This document shows, piece by piece, positions 50,331-63,500 of a stretch of DNA of 64,000 bases. Position numbers and translations under genes: made by a program. Source of the stretch: Mycteria americana (lineage: Eukaryota > Chordata > Aves > Ciconiiformes > Ciconiidae). How positions within the stretch are numbered: the first letter of the stretch is position 1; each line of letters starts with the position of its first letter. Under the pieces are notes generated by a model. The model made no database searches and was not told the DNA's origin. It was given only the letters and a program-made list of their open reading frames with translations. The stretch is taken from the NCBI RefSeq assembly GCF_035582795.1, contig NC_134370.1:34025501-34089500 (forward strand). Direction: 5' to 3'.

Positions 50331-53300
50331 AGAAGAACACCCCTTGTGTGCTTTGAGGTGTGCTTTGAGGTGCTTTGAGGTGACTGTTTGAGATGTTAAA
50401 AGGATCTTTCAATCTTGGCCAGCCATAAGTACTAGTGTACAAGTATCAGTGGAGTCATTCATGCTATGTCGTTGGTCCTTTTAATCCAATTTATGTAAAG
50501 GGAAATTATACATGAGTTTACATAAACTAAGGGATAAAATTAAGAACAGAGTGTGCAGCAGATTGTATTTTAATGCTACTAAGGTGCATCTGATGACATA
50601 AGTAAATATTATGCACTTATACTTTTATGATGGAATTTATGCTGGTATTTTAATATAAATGCTCAGTGGTAAACATATGGCTTTCAGAGCGCTAATGTTT
50701 CTGATGAATTTCTAGCCTTTACACTTTCAATGTAATTTCAAGGCATATCTCTAATCACAAGAATTGAAAATCCCCAAGCCTATCTGCTCACTGAATCCAT
50801 TACATCACAGAGAAGTTCTGTCCCTCTTGTGTGGAACATACTGGAATTGTAGCCAGTGTTACCTGTTCTCTGATGACACAGCTACCACCTTACCCTTCAT
50901 GAAAGGACAGATTTGAGCAGTAAGACTTCACACGCAATTTGTCGGGATTGTCTCACCTCTGCCCATGCGTAGAGTTACTTTCTTCCCCCTAGATGGAGGC
51001 ACCTGAAACTCCAGGTACATTTCTTTGTTTCCTCTGTCTGTGAACTGCTTTGTACCATGCTTTGGAACCTCAACCCATTGAATATGTTGCTTCCGTACTT
51101 CACTTTGCCACTCTGTTTAGGTAGCATGGGAGTTCTTAAATCATATTTGATTTACAGGGATCTGAGTATAGCAGCCTTTCTAGAGTATGAGAGTTTAATT
51201 TCAAGTTTCATGACACATCAGGTAGCCAGGTGCCCCAGCATGACCTGTGTAGTAGGAACATGTCTGGTACTCTGTGCTTTCTCATAACTGTACAAGTACA
51301 GGGAAGACAGAATCAGGTCCTCTATGTGAAAAATAAAATACTGATTCTGCTTCTTCTATTTTTTTATATTCTGTAATGCTCAGTTTGTTTCCGGTTTGCT
51401 TTCTTGAGCAAATCATCAGCAAACCACCTAGGCTGTCTGGTGAGGCTGTCAGCCCTAATGCAAGTGTGCAGTGCTTGAGATGGAAGCCATACAGTGAAAC
51501 TAAATTCTTCAGTATATCTTAATATGCTTATATAGTAGAGAGTGTGAGTTGGAAGGCATTACTTGAGATGTTTTTAAATGCTGTAAATCCAAAAGATGAA
51601 AAACGAATCTAAATATGAATTCTTTTTAAGGAACATACCCAAGGGGACTCGGTTGGCTTAGTGAATTTGTAGTAGGTTGTGCAGCTATTTCTCTATACGT
51701 AATAATTCAATTTTGTCTTATGATTGATCACTTGTTACGATCCAGTGACTGTTTGATAGGCCTGAATGATAAGACTATGGAAGATTTTGTAACGGAAACT
51801 ATTTAAAGTATCCAACTGAGCTGTGCTTTTTAAAAAAATAATTCTGGAACTATTGAGAACCATGGTGGTCCAATGGATTTGAATCTGATGGTTCAGAATT
51901 GTTATAGGTTTCTTTTAACTTAATTACATCAAAACCTCAGCTTGAGTTTTCTCCTCTTCATTAGACGGCCTTCATTAGAGAATCTACATGAGAGCGCTGT
52001 TACAAATGCCATCAGGACAGCAAAATGATGAGCTGGAGTCAAGACTTTTAATAAACCCACACAGACTATATGCTATAATGTGTCTGAGCGAGGGGTGAAT
52101 TCTAACATGGCGAAAACTCTGCTTAAAGATTTCTTTTGACTACAGTATTCATAGCTGTGTCATTTGTATAATCTAGTATCTGTGAAAAGCTTGAACTCAT
52201 TGTAGCCTTCCCCTTGATAGGGAGTATTTAACAGGGTCCTCTCTCATTTCTGCGTACTTGCCTACCTTAATGGAACTGGCAGCAACCTAAGTTATCTATG
52301 AGCTCTCTACTCTTGTCAGAGGTTCAAAAGTTAGTGACAGTCAACCGGTGGCAGACCCACATCCAAAGACCTTGACTATGTTGGGTTGCCCTAGGAAACC
52401 AGCTAAAAATTAAATTAAACAGAAAAACTCTAGCTCCTGCCAAAAAAGGCTCTCAAAACCCCTAAATCCTTTATTAGTCAAGGCTTGAGAAAAAATCTGA
52501 AACCTGCATAAAAATTAAATTTAAAAAACCAGTACAAGTTGCAGAGTAGAATTTCCTGAAGTATTGTGACTATGTAATACATTTCAAATCACAGTTAATA
52601 AGCACAAACTGGTTTAAAACAGAGCCAAATCCTATTCCTTACAAGAGATCTGTGTGAAAAGCACACAGCAATTACCAGTGCGCTGAAGTAAAGAAATGCT
52701 CATTCATGCTGCAGACTGCCAGGGTATCCAGTGAGTTACAAAAGCCCACTCATGCTGAGCACCCTACTTTCTCAAGAAAAACGCTTAGTAAAATTGTGTT
52801 CCCCAGCCGTGAGTTCTCTCTGCTGTCCTTCAAGTGACAAGTTTTGCCTTTCTCTCTGGGCTTCCCTTTGCTTGAAAGAAAAGCGGGTCTTAAATGAAAA
52901 TCCTTGTGTGATCAAGGCAGTTGGAGTTTTCAGACAAGCTGGCAGGTCAAATTAAAGCTCATGTGAATACAAGGCTGCCTCTCCTTGCTAGATTTGAACT
53001 CACATGACTTAACTTGAAGTAGAGAGCACATTTTTGGGTTTGATTAAGACAGAGCTGCAATAAATGGCACAAGTTGTTTCCAGCCAAATAAGAATGAGGT
53101 AAACAAGTATGAGCGTGAGGTTCATAGTAATAAACTAAAATGAAAGTGTTTGTTTGTCTCTCGCTTTTGTTTAGTGACATGTGAAAGCACAAATCATGAA
53201 AGGCCACTCACTCTCTAATACACAGTTAACATTAAAAGCAGTAGAAGATTAAGGCCAATGCTTTGCCCTCAGTTACACTGTGTAAGATGAAGAGCATTGG

Positions 53301-53349
53301 AGCAATTAGGCCAGTGACCCAGAGCAGTGTAACTTGGATCGGAATCTGT

Positions 53350-53384
53350 CCCCAAGCAACTTGTCCAGGGTCATACAGTCAGTG
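53350..53384 (-). mobile_element. Possible second MIR fragment
   Basis: CAAGCAACTTGTCCAGGGTC followed by ATACAGTCAGTG resembles the reverse complement of the MIR core (AAGTAACTTGCCCAAGGTCACACAGCTAGTAAGTGG). The flanking sequence does not clearly continue the match, so this may be chance. Confidence 0.35.
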
Positions 53385-56300
53385 CCTTCATCTATGAGAT
53401 CTGTTTTCTTTTGTTGTTAGTCATGGAGACATAAGCAGTTCCACAGTCTCAGAGGCAGCTGTACTTGTTTATTCATCAGAAGAGAAAAACCATGCCATAA
53501 GAAGCTCCAGATCCTTTCCTGCTCCAAAATCTGCCCCTTTAGTAATCAACAGGCTGGGAGTCTGCTGAAAAATGTCACTCTCTGTTTTCCAGCAAAACAG
53601 TACTGAGATAGCATCCTTCCAAAAATAGACCACAAAATGGCTGTGAGTGCAGTCTGAAGTATGGTCAGAATTTTATAAGGATGCATAGATACCTGACAAT
53701 GCAGGCTTCTCCTGCTAAATGAATAAGGTACATGTGATAAATTGATCTGCTTTTATAGTAGTGTTTCTGATGTAGTTACTTGCTTTCAAAGTCTGGAATT
53801 CCATATAACTGAAGGTATGCATTATACGCAAATTCTCAAATTCTAGTATATGTAAGTGGCTGTAAAGTTCATTTTAATTTTTAAATGACACTTAAATTAA
53901 GCTAGAAGATAGTTTAGAGCCTTTTACATCCCTTATTACCTTCTTTCCCTTTCAGCAGCTGAAAAATGCTCATTTTAATTAAAATTTGTTTTTAAAATGC
54001 ATCTTGCAGTCAACACATGCTGAGAAGAGCCACTTACCACCCATGTACTGTAAGCTTGCTGTGCTGAACAAAATGGGAGCATTACTTTAATTAGTAGTAA
54101 ATACTGTGGTGGCTTAGTGTTTGCGGTCTACTATGATGTCCTGTTTGATTTTTAAGAAGGTAGAATTGCACTAGCCTAGCTCTGATGGTCAGGGGCATGA
54201 AAACCAATGGTGTGCTAGTAGGAGCTGTAGTGCAGCTGTAGCTATTTTTGCCACACTGCAATTCTCATTCCATAGAAGGTTGCAGAGAAGCTTGTTTAGC
54301 TTCAACATGACAAGGTACAGTAAAAAATAAAACTACATCTTTAGTATAAGCAGTCTAAGAGAACTTTAGTGGGAACAGTATATCAGTATAAATCTTTTTG
54401 CATGTATGAGTCACTCAGCAGACAGGATGAGGAGCAAGATGCTGATGTTTGGTGGTGTTATTTGCACTCGGTCCCAGCTTATCTGGCCAATTGAGTTTAC
54501 TTGTTTTTGATATTCATGGGTCATAAAAGGAGATCCCACCACTTCTCCTCAGCTCTCTACCAGAAAGGTTTGGTCAGTCCTTAGAGCATGGTAGGATCAG
54601 GAGCTCTGCATATCTTAGATAAGGGGAAAAGTAAGCATGATGGCATGTCAATTTAATCTTCTGGGCTAGGTGTTTTTTTAGTGTCTTACAGTTTTCCTGG
54701 TCCTTAGTGAAGACATGGGTACCCATCTAATTATTCACAACCTTCCAGTGGCATATTTTTATCTGATAGTGAAAGTCCTCCTTTTTCATAATTTCCCCAT
54801 ATATTTTTTACCACAGTGAAAATTAAATTTTGTGTGTACATATGTGTGTTTAGCTTAGCATTTTACTGAGTTAACACTCCTCAACTTACGTGTAATAAAA
54901 ATGTGAAAAGGAGAAGAAAAATTGGGTAATAGTGGCCCAGCCTTGTGGAACACCAAGTACTTTATAGAAGCATAGAGGCATCCAGTTTTCATATAAATTT
55001 TCTTCCAAAAAATATCCATAAGGAGTAGGGGAAACTCTAAAAAGTAGTGTAATTGTATCAACAGAGACTTGCATCTATTTCCATTTTAGTACTCGGTCTA
55101 TCAGAGAGTCTAGGTTTTCGGCTGCTATTGACTTTCTGAAAATGTGGTTTAGTTTTGAGTAAGTATAAATACTAAATAATTTCAGGACATCAGGATACCC
55201 AATAAGAATTTAATCTTAGTGAAAGAATAGTCAGCCTTGCCATATTAGCCATTGCACAAAGTTTTGCTGATCAGGTTTTCAGTCAGGTTTTGTCTTATGC
55301 TTTGGGTTTGTGAAACTCGTGTGCCTCCACAATTCACTTTCAGCCATAGGTATGAATTGTTAGATATTTGCAGTCAAGTTTTCAGAAGCCCTCGAGTAAC
55401 TCAGCTTAAATCCCATTGATTTCAGTAAGACTCTTCTAAATCATTTAGGTATTTCTGAAGATGTTACCAAATGTTACTTAAATTTTTGCTTCAGGTAAGG
55501 ATGGGTCAAAATCAAAGGAAGAATTGGCACTGAATTGGAAGAATTGGCTGATAACAAAAGAGGACAAGTCACAGTGGTATATCTGAATTTTCTTTATGGT
55601 AATAACAAAAGAGGAAACAATGATTTTGAGAAATAAGTTTAATGATGCAATTGAATGCATTGTTTATTTTTAATTAAAATTAATTTAATTACAGTTATTA
55701 AATAATTTATCTATAATTGCAGTTAGCAAAATATAAAATCATCCACATTCAAGCTTAAATGGTCCTGAGATGTTTGATCCTATTAATGCTTTCAGAAGAA
55801 ATATTGCAGGGATAAGTGAAAAACCCTGAAGTATTTGACACAGAAATTCAGATAAATTATTTTTTAAAAGTTTATCCTTTTTAAAGTGTCAGCCTAGAGG
55901 GTATTCCTGAGTCAGTGAGATGTAGATGTCTTTGCTATGGGAGTTCAGAAATTGGCTGCAGTGTAATACTTACATTTTTTCCTCATGTTCTTTTTCTTGT
56001 TTATCTTTAGTGGGAATCTTGCAAATTATCAGAGGTTGCTGTTGCATCATGAGAATTGACGAATGTAATTTAGGAAATAATTACAAAAGGTAACTTCAGC
56101 TAGCTCTTAACTTCTGTGACCTCCCTCTCTAGAATCTGAAAACAATTAGACTCCTCCAGGGCAAAGTTAAATGTGAGAGCTAACTGTAGATACTCAGATT
56201 ATCCGATTTATGAAACTGCCTTTCTTCACTGAATGGAAAGTGAGCCTGAGGAGACTAACCACCCAAGGCTGATGTTGGTCTTTGTTACTATGTTCTTCTT

Positions 56301-59100
56301 TCTTAGCATAGTAAGAGTATCAGTGGCTTCCACAGTAGTACACCGTATCAGTATTGCACATGAACATCGTTGCAGATCATATGTATAAAATCTTTTGAAC
56401 AGTAGCCTTTGCTTTTGAATTAGAGGATGCATCTTTTGTATAAAATTTAGTCCAGGTGTAATTCCACAGATGTCTGTGGTCTTATGGCAGGAGTGAATGC
56501 TGTTCCTGCTTTTTCCTTGTTACTACATCTACTGTTATTTTTAAGAAGCAAAGAAATGTTTGAGTTTTATTATCTTTAATTTTGAAAGGAGTACATATGG
56601 CCCAACAAATCCACCCTTGAGAATTTTGTATCTAAGCCAAAATTTATATTCCACAGAAATGTTATAATGGGACTATTTGATTTCTGCTTACTAATTATAG
56701 TAACCTGCTCTGTACAGATAAACTTAATTTCCTGTTTAACCTAATGTTGCATTCCATGTCAACTGAGAGAATGCTTGAGCTGTAGACCAAAGCCCTACAG
56801 TTCTGATGGCAAAATCATATTCCAGAATATACCAGTATAACTCTTCATTTGCTACTAATAGCTGTCAGGTTTGCCACACTTGCATTGTGTATTCCCATTG
56901 ATGTTAGTAGAAAACATGCTTATACACATTTGAGGAAACTAAGCCCCTGAAGTCCCATCTGCACAAGATCTCAAAATACATGATAGTCGAGTGCTTTTGC
57001 TAAGGGCAAATGAGCATCTCAGTTGAGTTAGTATTCAAGTGAATGGCAAACCTTCAAGACTGTGCTGAGTGCTTTTCTTTCATTATACACGGTCCTTCAG
57101 TTGCTGTACTACACCTGTCAGGTAGCAACTGAGTCTCTGAGCTGTCTTCTTGAAGCGAGAGGCTGCTTGCAGAACAAGGTTTCAGTCCTGTAGTTGACAG
57201 CAGGCAGTGAGAAATGAGGCTTGGGAGAGAGCAGGGCACTGCTCGGTGGGAACTGAGAGCCTGCGCATTTGTTGCTGTCAGTGGCAGGACTGAGATACTG
57301 GTCTGCTCCTGATTTGAATCATGGGACCACTTGTGGAGTACATTTGTTCTCCATGTGAGATGGAGGAAGAATTGAGTCCTTTGTAAGAGGCTGAGAGAAA
57401 TTCTTTAATACAGCAACTAGACAATCTGGAGATTGCTCGGTGCTTTATGTAGGCACAGTTTTGGGCTACCCTCTCTGCTGAAGAAGACGGCTGTAGTAAA
57501 GGCACAATTCTGCTTGCAGAGTCTAGTTTTGTTCTCTTTGTTTTGCAATGTGGAATATTCCTGCTGAAGTCAATGGCGTAGATTAGTAGGAAACAGCTAA
57601 ATTAAGCCTTGGGTTAAAACCAAGTAACAAGAGAATCTGAATATATATGAACATTTCAAAAACACTCAGTAAATATAGATATACATGTTATAAATAAATA
57701 ATGCTTTATTTTCAAAACTATTTTTTAAAATTTTGGACAGAGTGCACATTATCTTACTAGAAAATACACAACAGTAGTTTCAGACATGGGAAGGAAATGA
57801 GGAGAAGATTTAGAGGGGTTTATCCCTCTAACAGGATTTATAGAACCAGGCATTCTCTCTTTATCTAATGTAGGAATTGGTTTTACAAGGATACTTATTT
57901 AGAAAATATTCTTAAATATGCTTATATAAATATAAAAATCCATATTGGGAGTTAGTTTGTCAGGATTCTGGGGAGAGGAGAGAGAGACATTTAAGAGTCT
58001 GAGACTATTCACTCATTTTTTTGTACATGAAAAGAAGCACAAATAAAGCATAAATGCTACTTATGTGGTTATGGATAGCAAGTTGAACTTCAAAATAGAA
58101 GAGCTATCCTGGAGAAGTGCCACTTACATGGCCTAACAAACAACAGCCTTGATTTGATAATTTTATAAATGTTGTTGTATTTGTATTTCCTCTGTGTGAT
58201 TTCATTGTCTCTCTTGAACAAGGTGTTGCAGTGTATATTGAAATTCTTGATATTCGGGTTAATTATTTGCTTGGTAGGGACATAATGTCCTGGTCCTGTA
58301 GAACAATTTTATATAGCTAGCAGTTGGACAGGGACCCATGCATTCCAGAGCTCAGGAGAAAAACATGATATTGTATTTTTGCTTAGTTAATTTTAAAGTA
58401 TGCAGCTAATATATAATTTCCTGGCACTTTCCTGTCATTTTTGATGGTTATACGGAAAGAAGAATTCTCCCTCCTATTGAATTTTTGAGGAAATAAAATA
58501 CCTGTAAGTTGGAGTATGAATTATAGCACTCAAATATTGTCAGTCTATATCAGTTTTCTAGAGTTACAAACATCATATTGTATCTTTATAGGGCTGATAT
58601 ATAACCAATCAGCTGAATTATCAAGACAAGGAAAGGTAGAAATTTTTCTGTTTCAGAAAGTGCAAAGATGTCCCTGTTCATTTTATGGGAGTTACTGTTT
58701 CTAAATGAGTTGGTTTCAGTTGTTAGTATCAGTATCTAGTAAGAGGATTTCTTATGCTGTGGTACCTAGGTGCTCTTTATGAAGTTGATCCCCTCTCATC
58801 AAACATTTCTACTTCAAAAGGTCATAGCTAATGTCTCTCATTGTATTGAAAATGTTAACTTGAGAAGAACACTTTCTGTTTCCCCCAATGGATATGTTTT
58901 AAGATCTGAAAAAGGTGACATTTTTAAAAAATGTGATTTGTATTAAAAGATTTTGTTTGGCTTTTGGTACGTTTACTACATGTGCTATTGGTATCTGTGT
59001 ATAATGTAAACCTGATCTTTTGGGTCTCAAAAATTGCTTTACCTTATAGTTTGTTCCTCTATGCCTCTCATCCTCATCTACATATTTTTTTTATTTTCAG

Positions 59101-59154
59101 ATATCTTCCCAGAATGTATTAAGGATCCAGTGTTAGCTTCTAATTTTGTGCCAT
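59101..59154 (+). other. Weak candidate cassette exon in PHYHIPL intron 1
   Basis: A good acceptor (T-rich tract ending TTATTTTCAG at 59100) is followed by 54 open bases and a GTGGGT donor at 59155. It enters in phase 1 and leaves in phase 1, which is compatible with exon 1, and would add DIFPECIKDPVLASNFVP. I do not recognise this peptide in PHYHIPL or any other family. Acceptors of this quality are common in AT-rich introns, so chance is the likelier explanation. Confidence 0.12.
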
Positions 59155-60332
59155 GTGGGTACAGTCTCACCTTGCTTATTTTCTGGCTCACAAAGCTGAG
59201 TCACATTTCCCTTATCAAATTCCTAGGTTTTCATGGAGCTGACGCTTCACAGAAGTAACTGCAGGGGTTAATACCTTGTGTGTCTTCGTAAAGACAGTAC
59301 AGTGCAGCGCTTAGTGCACTATCTTCTGCATGACAGCAGCCCGGGTAAACCCCAGACGATGGGAACCAGATGAGTGAAATTACATCAGTGTAGGAGAATA
59401 TTGTGGTGACATAGAAGTGGCATGATGACTGTTCCACTGCCTTTCCTCCCAGTAGCTGATTATGGGCTATCACCAGGGCTTCCTTGTGCTTTTGGCATTC
59501 CCAGTTAGTTCAGTAGCTTCCGGGTGCCTTACCTGCCATAAAAATTTCAGCAACCTAGAGGCTGCTTTGAGTTGCTTTAGCAATTTGGATGAATGGAACA
59601 GTTACCACTGAATCTAGGCTTGCTTTTTTGTAGCAAACTTTCAATCCTGGGCCACAGGTCAGTGTTAGAGGTGGAGGTTCTTCAGCAGCTTGGCATGTTA
59701 TGTAGGCTTAGTTTTCATTATTGTCTGTATAGTTCCCCTAAAATACGTGTTTTGTATCACCTGGTTTTCCATCATCTTTTTTTTTTCCCATCAGAAAGCC
59801 ATTTTTCATCATATAAATGTCAAAAGATTTCATTTTTGGAAAGTGTCTTGAACTGTTTTCTTCTTTGTTGCTGCTAGAGGTAAATTCAGAGGACAGCCAG
59901 CCTTCAGATAGAATTTGAGTAGGACCTGTTATTTACTTTCCTGTTCCTCTACCAAGTTTTAATTGAGCCTTAAATGAGTGCTTTGACTTTAAGGAGTAGT
60001 GACATTTTCTTATTTTCAATTAAATTCTTTGGGAATTGTTAGTTTCCATGACTTTTAACACTATGTTTATTTGAAGTCTCTAAATATATGCATGTCTTCT
60101 GGAAAACTAAACTGAGGTTTTAACAGATGTTTTTTGCAAATCATTGTGAAATCAAAGTTTAAGAAACTGCTGTTCCCAAGTCACCTCCTCAGCTGAGAAT
60201 GTGGTAGCTAGACTAGTGAGCTCTTAGGATGTTTCAGTGTAACTTACATCTGGAAAAGACAGGGTTGTAACTGGAAATAGCCATCACTAACAAGCATTCC
60301 ATTGTTCGTGTTGTGTTTTGTTTTAAATCTAG

Positions 60333-60529
60333 ACCATACTAAATGCGAAGAGTTTCATCCTCAGATAAAGAAACTTCTCAATAGCAACCATTTCAAATGC
60401 AAGGACGAGCATGAGATTTACAAAGTACAGATTGACAGCCCAAAATGCCTTAATGTTTTTTACAAATCCTTTGGGAACATGTTTTCAAAGATCCATGGCA
60501 ATGGCGTTGGCAGCTTAGGAGAGGCATAA
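60333..60529 (+). other. Weak candidate terminal exon or orphan open frame
   Basis: After an acceptor-like AAATCTAG (AG at 60331-60332) the frame stays open for about 65 codons to a TAA at 60527-60529. It encodes HTKCEEFHPQIKKLLNSNHF followed by a Lys-, Cys- and Phe-rich stretch ending GSLGEA. The entry phase is 1, matching both PHYHIPL exon 1 and the candidate exon at 59101. The composition (balanced polar residues, four cysteines) looks more protein-like than most open frames here, but I do not recognise a family. There is an AATAAA-like signal only about 500 bases further on. It could also be an unrelated decayed gene or chance. Confidence 0.15.
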
Positions 60530-63500
60530 TAGTGATTTTTGAATGTCTGCTCCAAAAGCACCAGAAGTCCATGTTTCCCACAACATGACTCTAAAAACAC
60601 TGAAGATTTATCCCTGAGTACAAAGAAACTTAGAACCAGATGATTTGTCTTTGTCTGTACAACTGGAGATTTTCCCATGTCATGCCAAGAGAGGCAAATC
60701 TATCTATATATGTCGAGGGGGGTTCATAATGGATTTAAATGAAAATGTAAGTTACACTTCATTAAGCTGATGTAATTTGCATGTTGAGGGACAGAAGGAC
60801 AAAGCCTTAGCAAGAAACACAGTTGACAAGAGATTTTAAAGTAATGCAAGGAAAAGCCATTTTATCACTTTCTTCTCTTTTCTGTTGGTTGTTCTCCTGG
60901 CATGTTTGGGCTCTGTGATATAAAGCACATTTACATCACTTCAGGGCTGTGTAACTTTCCACCACTACTTAGGACAGCTCTGAATTTGGTTCAAACAGAC
61001 CCCCCCTTTATTCCAAATTCTGTTTAGGTATTTAAATTTTTTCCACATATAAAATTAATAAATATTTTTTATCCAGATATTGGAGAAATATCTGAATTGA
61101 TTGAATCTAAACCCCATGAAGGGGAAATAGCAATCTGAAAAGCGTTCTTATATTACTTTGATGGTCATTCCCCCTAGTATGCAAGTCTAAATTGCAGATG
61201 AATAGTAATATTTTACAGCTATATTTTGTCATCCATGATTACTGAAGGGATACTTTCACAGCTCCAGCAGAGAAAAGAATTTCACCTGGCCCTGCCTTCT
61301 TTTAATTTCTCCAGATTTAATGGACATCATTGCAGTTGAATGAATATTTCACGAGTTTACTTCACACTGAGTACAAGCAATCACACTCATTATGGCTGTA
61401 ATATGTGTAGTTTTTTCTCTGTTGATGGATGGCTATTATGTCATTGTATTCAGTCATTTGCAGGTTCTGTTTTCTGTGAATTTGTTTCTTGACTGCTGGA
61501 TGATTTTTCATGCTTGCATAGTGCAGCAAGCTACATAGTTAATGCTGTGAAAGGTGGCATATTAGTGTTATGGATGGAGTTATGGGAAAGAGGGTGTGAT
61601 TTGATTGCTGAATACAAATTGCATGAGTTCTAAATACTTAGGTGTTCTACTGCAGTGTGTCTGCTATACAACCTTTGAGCATGAACCCATCTTTTTAATG
61701 TTTCCAAATGATGCATTACATTCAAACTATGGGAAATACAGATGTATGGGTAGGGATTCTGTATCTTCATTAAATGTGTATCGTACGGCTTCAGTTAATT
61801 TTTTCCATTGTAAATGCTTAATAGCAGGCATGTATTTGCCAAGATAACATCAGAGTCATGTAAGAAAGGTCATAGGAACCCAGAAATGTTATTATTTTAT
61901 TGGTCTAATTTCATAAAACTCACTTCTGTGAGCTGTAAGTATGCTTTGAGAGTGGATTACAAAATAGCCCTTTCAGGATTTCTTTTGTGGATAACATAAA
62001 CTGTTTGTCTGTGAAATGAAAAATCAGTAGGCACGTACTCCCTTGCTCTGCTGTGAAGTTCTGCATTTTTAGAACTAAGGAAAAAGAATGATCAAGTATT
62101 CTAAAATGACAAAAATTCAGTGATTGTGAATGCTCAGTAACTACCAATCAGAGGTTGTGTTAAGGTTCTTCACCATCCTTCCACTGCTGCAGATGTAATG
62201 GTTCAGCTTGTTTTGAGTGACGAGGCAAATTAAAAAAAAACCCACATCCTTTTCCAAATCTTTTCAGTGTGGGCTTATCAGTTTCCAAGTCTTATCATTT
62301 GTCTCCAATAGTGACAGATGAAAGCCATGAATGTTCAATGGGAATTTTCTGCCCTTTTTTTCCCATTCAGAGATAATTTGTGTAAGTAGAAGATATAATG
62401 AGGATACTAAATTAAGTGTGTCTGTGTATATAAATAAAATCAGTTTGTTACCCATTTGCCAGCATTTTGGCTCAGCTGCAGCAGTGACTATCATAACTGC
62501 TTTAAAATTGATTAGGCAATTTAACTTGAAATTTAACTCTGGATATGGCAGAGAGAGATAAGCCTGCGAATAGGAGCATAAAACATTAATCTTACAGTTC
62601 TCTAGCTGATCTCAGTACAGCTGGTGTGTTGTATTTATTCTTTGGCTTTGAAGAAATTTAAAGTCTTATGCTTCCAGTGTGACATACACACACAGGAGTG
62701 GTCTTTGACTTCTTATTATATGGGTCAAGAATCACTGGGCCCTTTTGCTTGTTCTGAAAGTGAACTGGTTTTTTTGTTAGAACAGAGGTGTTTCTGCAGC
62801 ACACAGGGATGACATGCCTTGGTTTTTTGGCAGGGGAGACCAGGTTTGTTTGACTACTAACTCTTCTATAAGTTTCTGCCCAAAAGACACCTGAAAGCAA
62901 TGTTTCTGTCCAGTCCCACAGTGGCTTTCAGTGTCGAAGCAACATGAATATGCAAAAGGAAGTAGCCATTCTAATTGGAAGCTGATCTATTTTAATTTGA
63001 TATGAAGCTGTTCAGAGCAACATTTCCTATGCTACTTTCATTTTCAATTTTTGTCTGTATCGTGATGCTTCATCAAAGAAAGATCAGTTTAGCCTCAGTG
63101 AAGTGGCAAAGCGACAAACATAAAAGCAGCCATTTCTAAGGCCTTCTCCACCTATTTTCACATCCATAAGAGTAGTAACTTCCTTTCAGCTGGAGTTTTG
63201 GAGTACTTTAGGGCAGCTGTATGCTGGGTTTGAATAAGTTCAGCTGCTATTTCTTCTTTTAGTAGACATCCTATTTCCTGACGTTGATCTATTCTTTAAA
63301 TTGATCCTGGTATAAAGAAGTAGACATGCTTTCCAGTATGAAAACCAATTCAAAATATTCACCAAAGCACAAGTGGAAAAAAAGGCAAAGTACAAACATG
63401 CTACCATTTTAGTCAGTTATATCTGTCAGTTTTTCATCTCTGTGACATATATTTCACTTACCACACACGTGAAGTTTCTAGTTTTAGCTAGTGGGTAGGC

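Larger units (their letters stand above)
47438..50346 (-). mobile_element. CR1 non-LTR retrotransposon, long 5'-truncated copy
   Basis: This is a LINE of the CR1 clade lying antisense to PHYHIPL. Its 3' end is at 47438-47470, with the 8-base-like tail repeats that replace poly(A) in CR1, followed (on the + strand view) by the typical avian CR1 3' sequence. The body encodes ORF2: apurinic-type endonuclease, then reverse transcriptase, then the C-terminal region, all in order and in one orientation. Full-length CR1 is about 4.5 kb, so the 5' UTR and ORF1 are missing, as is usual through 5' truncation during target-primed insertion. The 5' boundary is uncertain (50346-50400). CR1 does not normally make clear target-site duplications and I saw none. 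The copy looks fairly young because long stretches of ORF2 stay readable. Confidence 0.95.
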
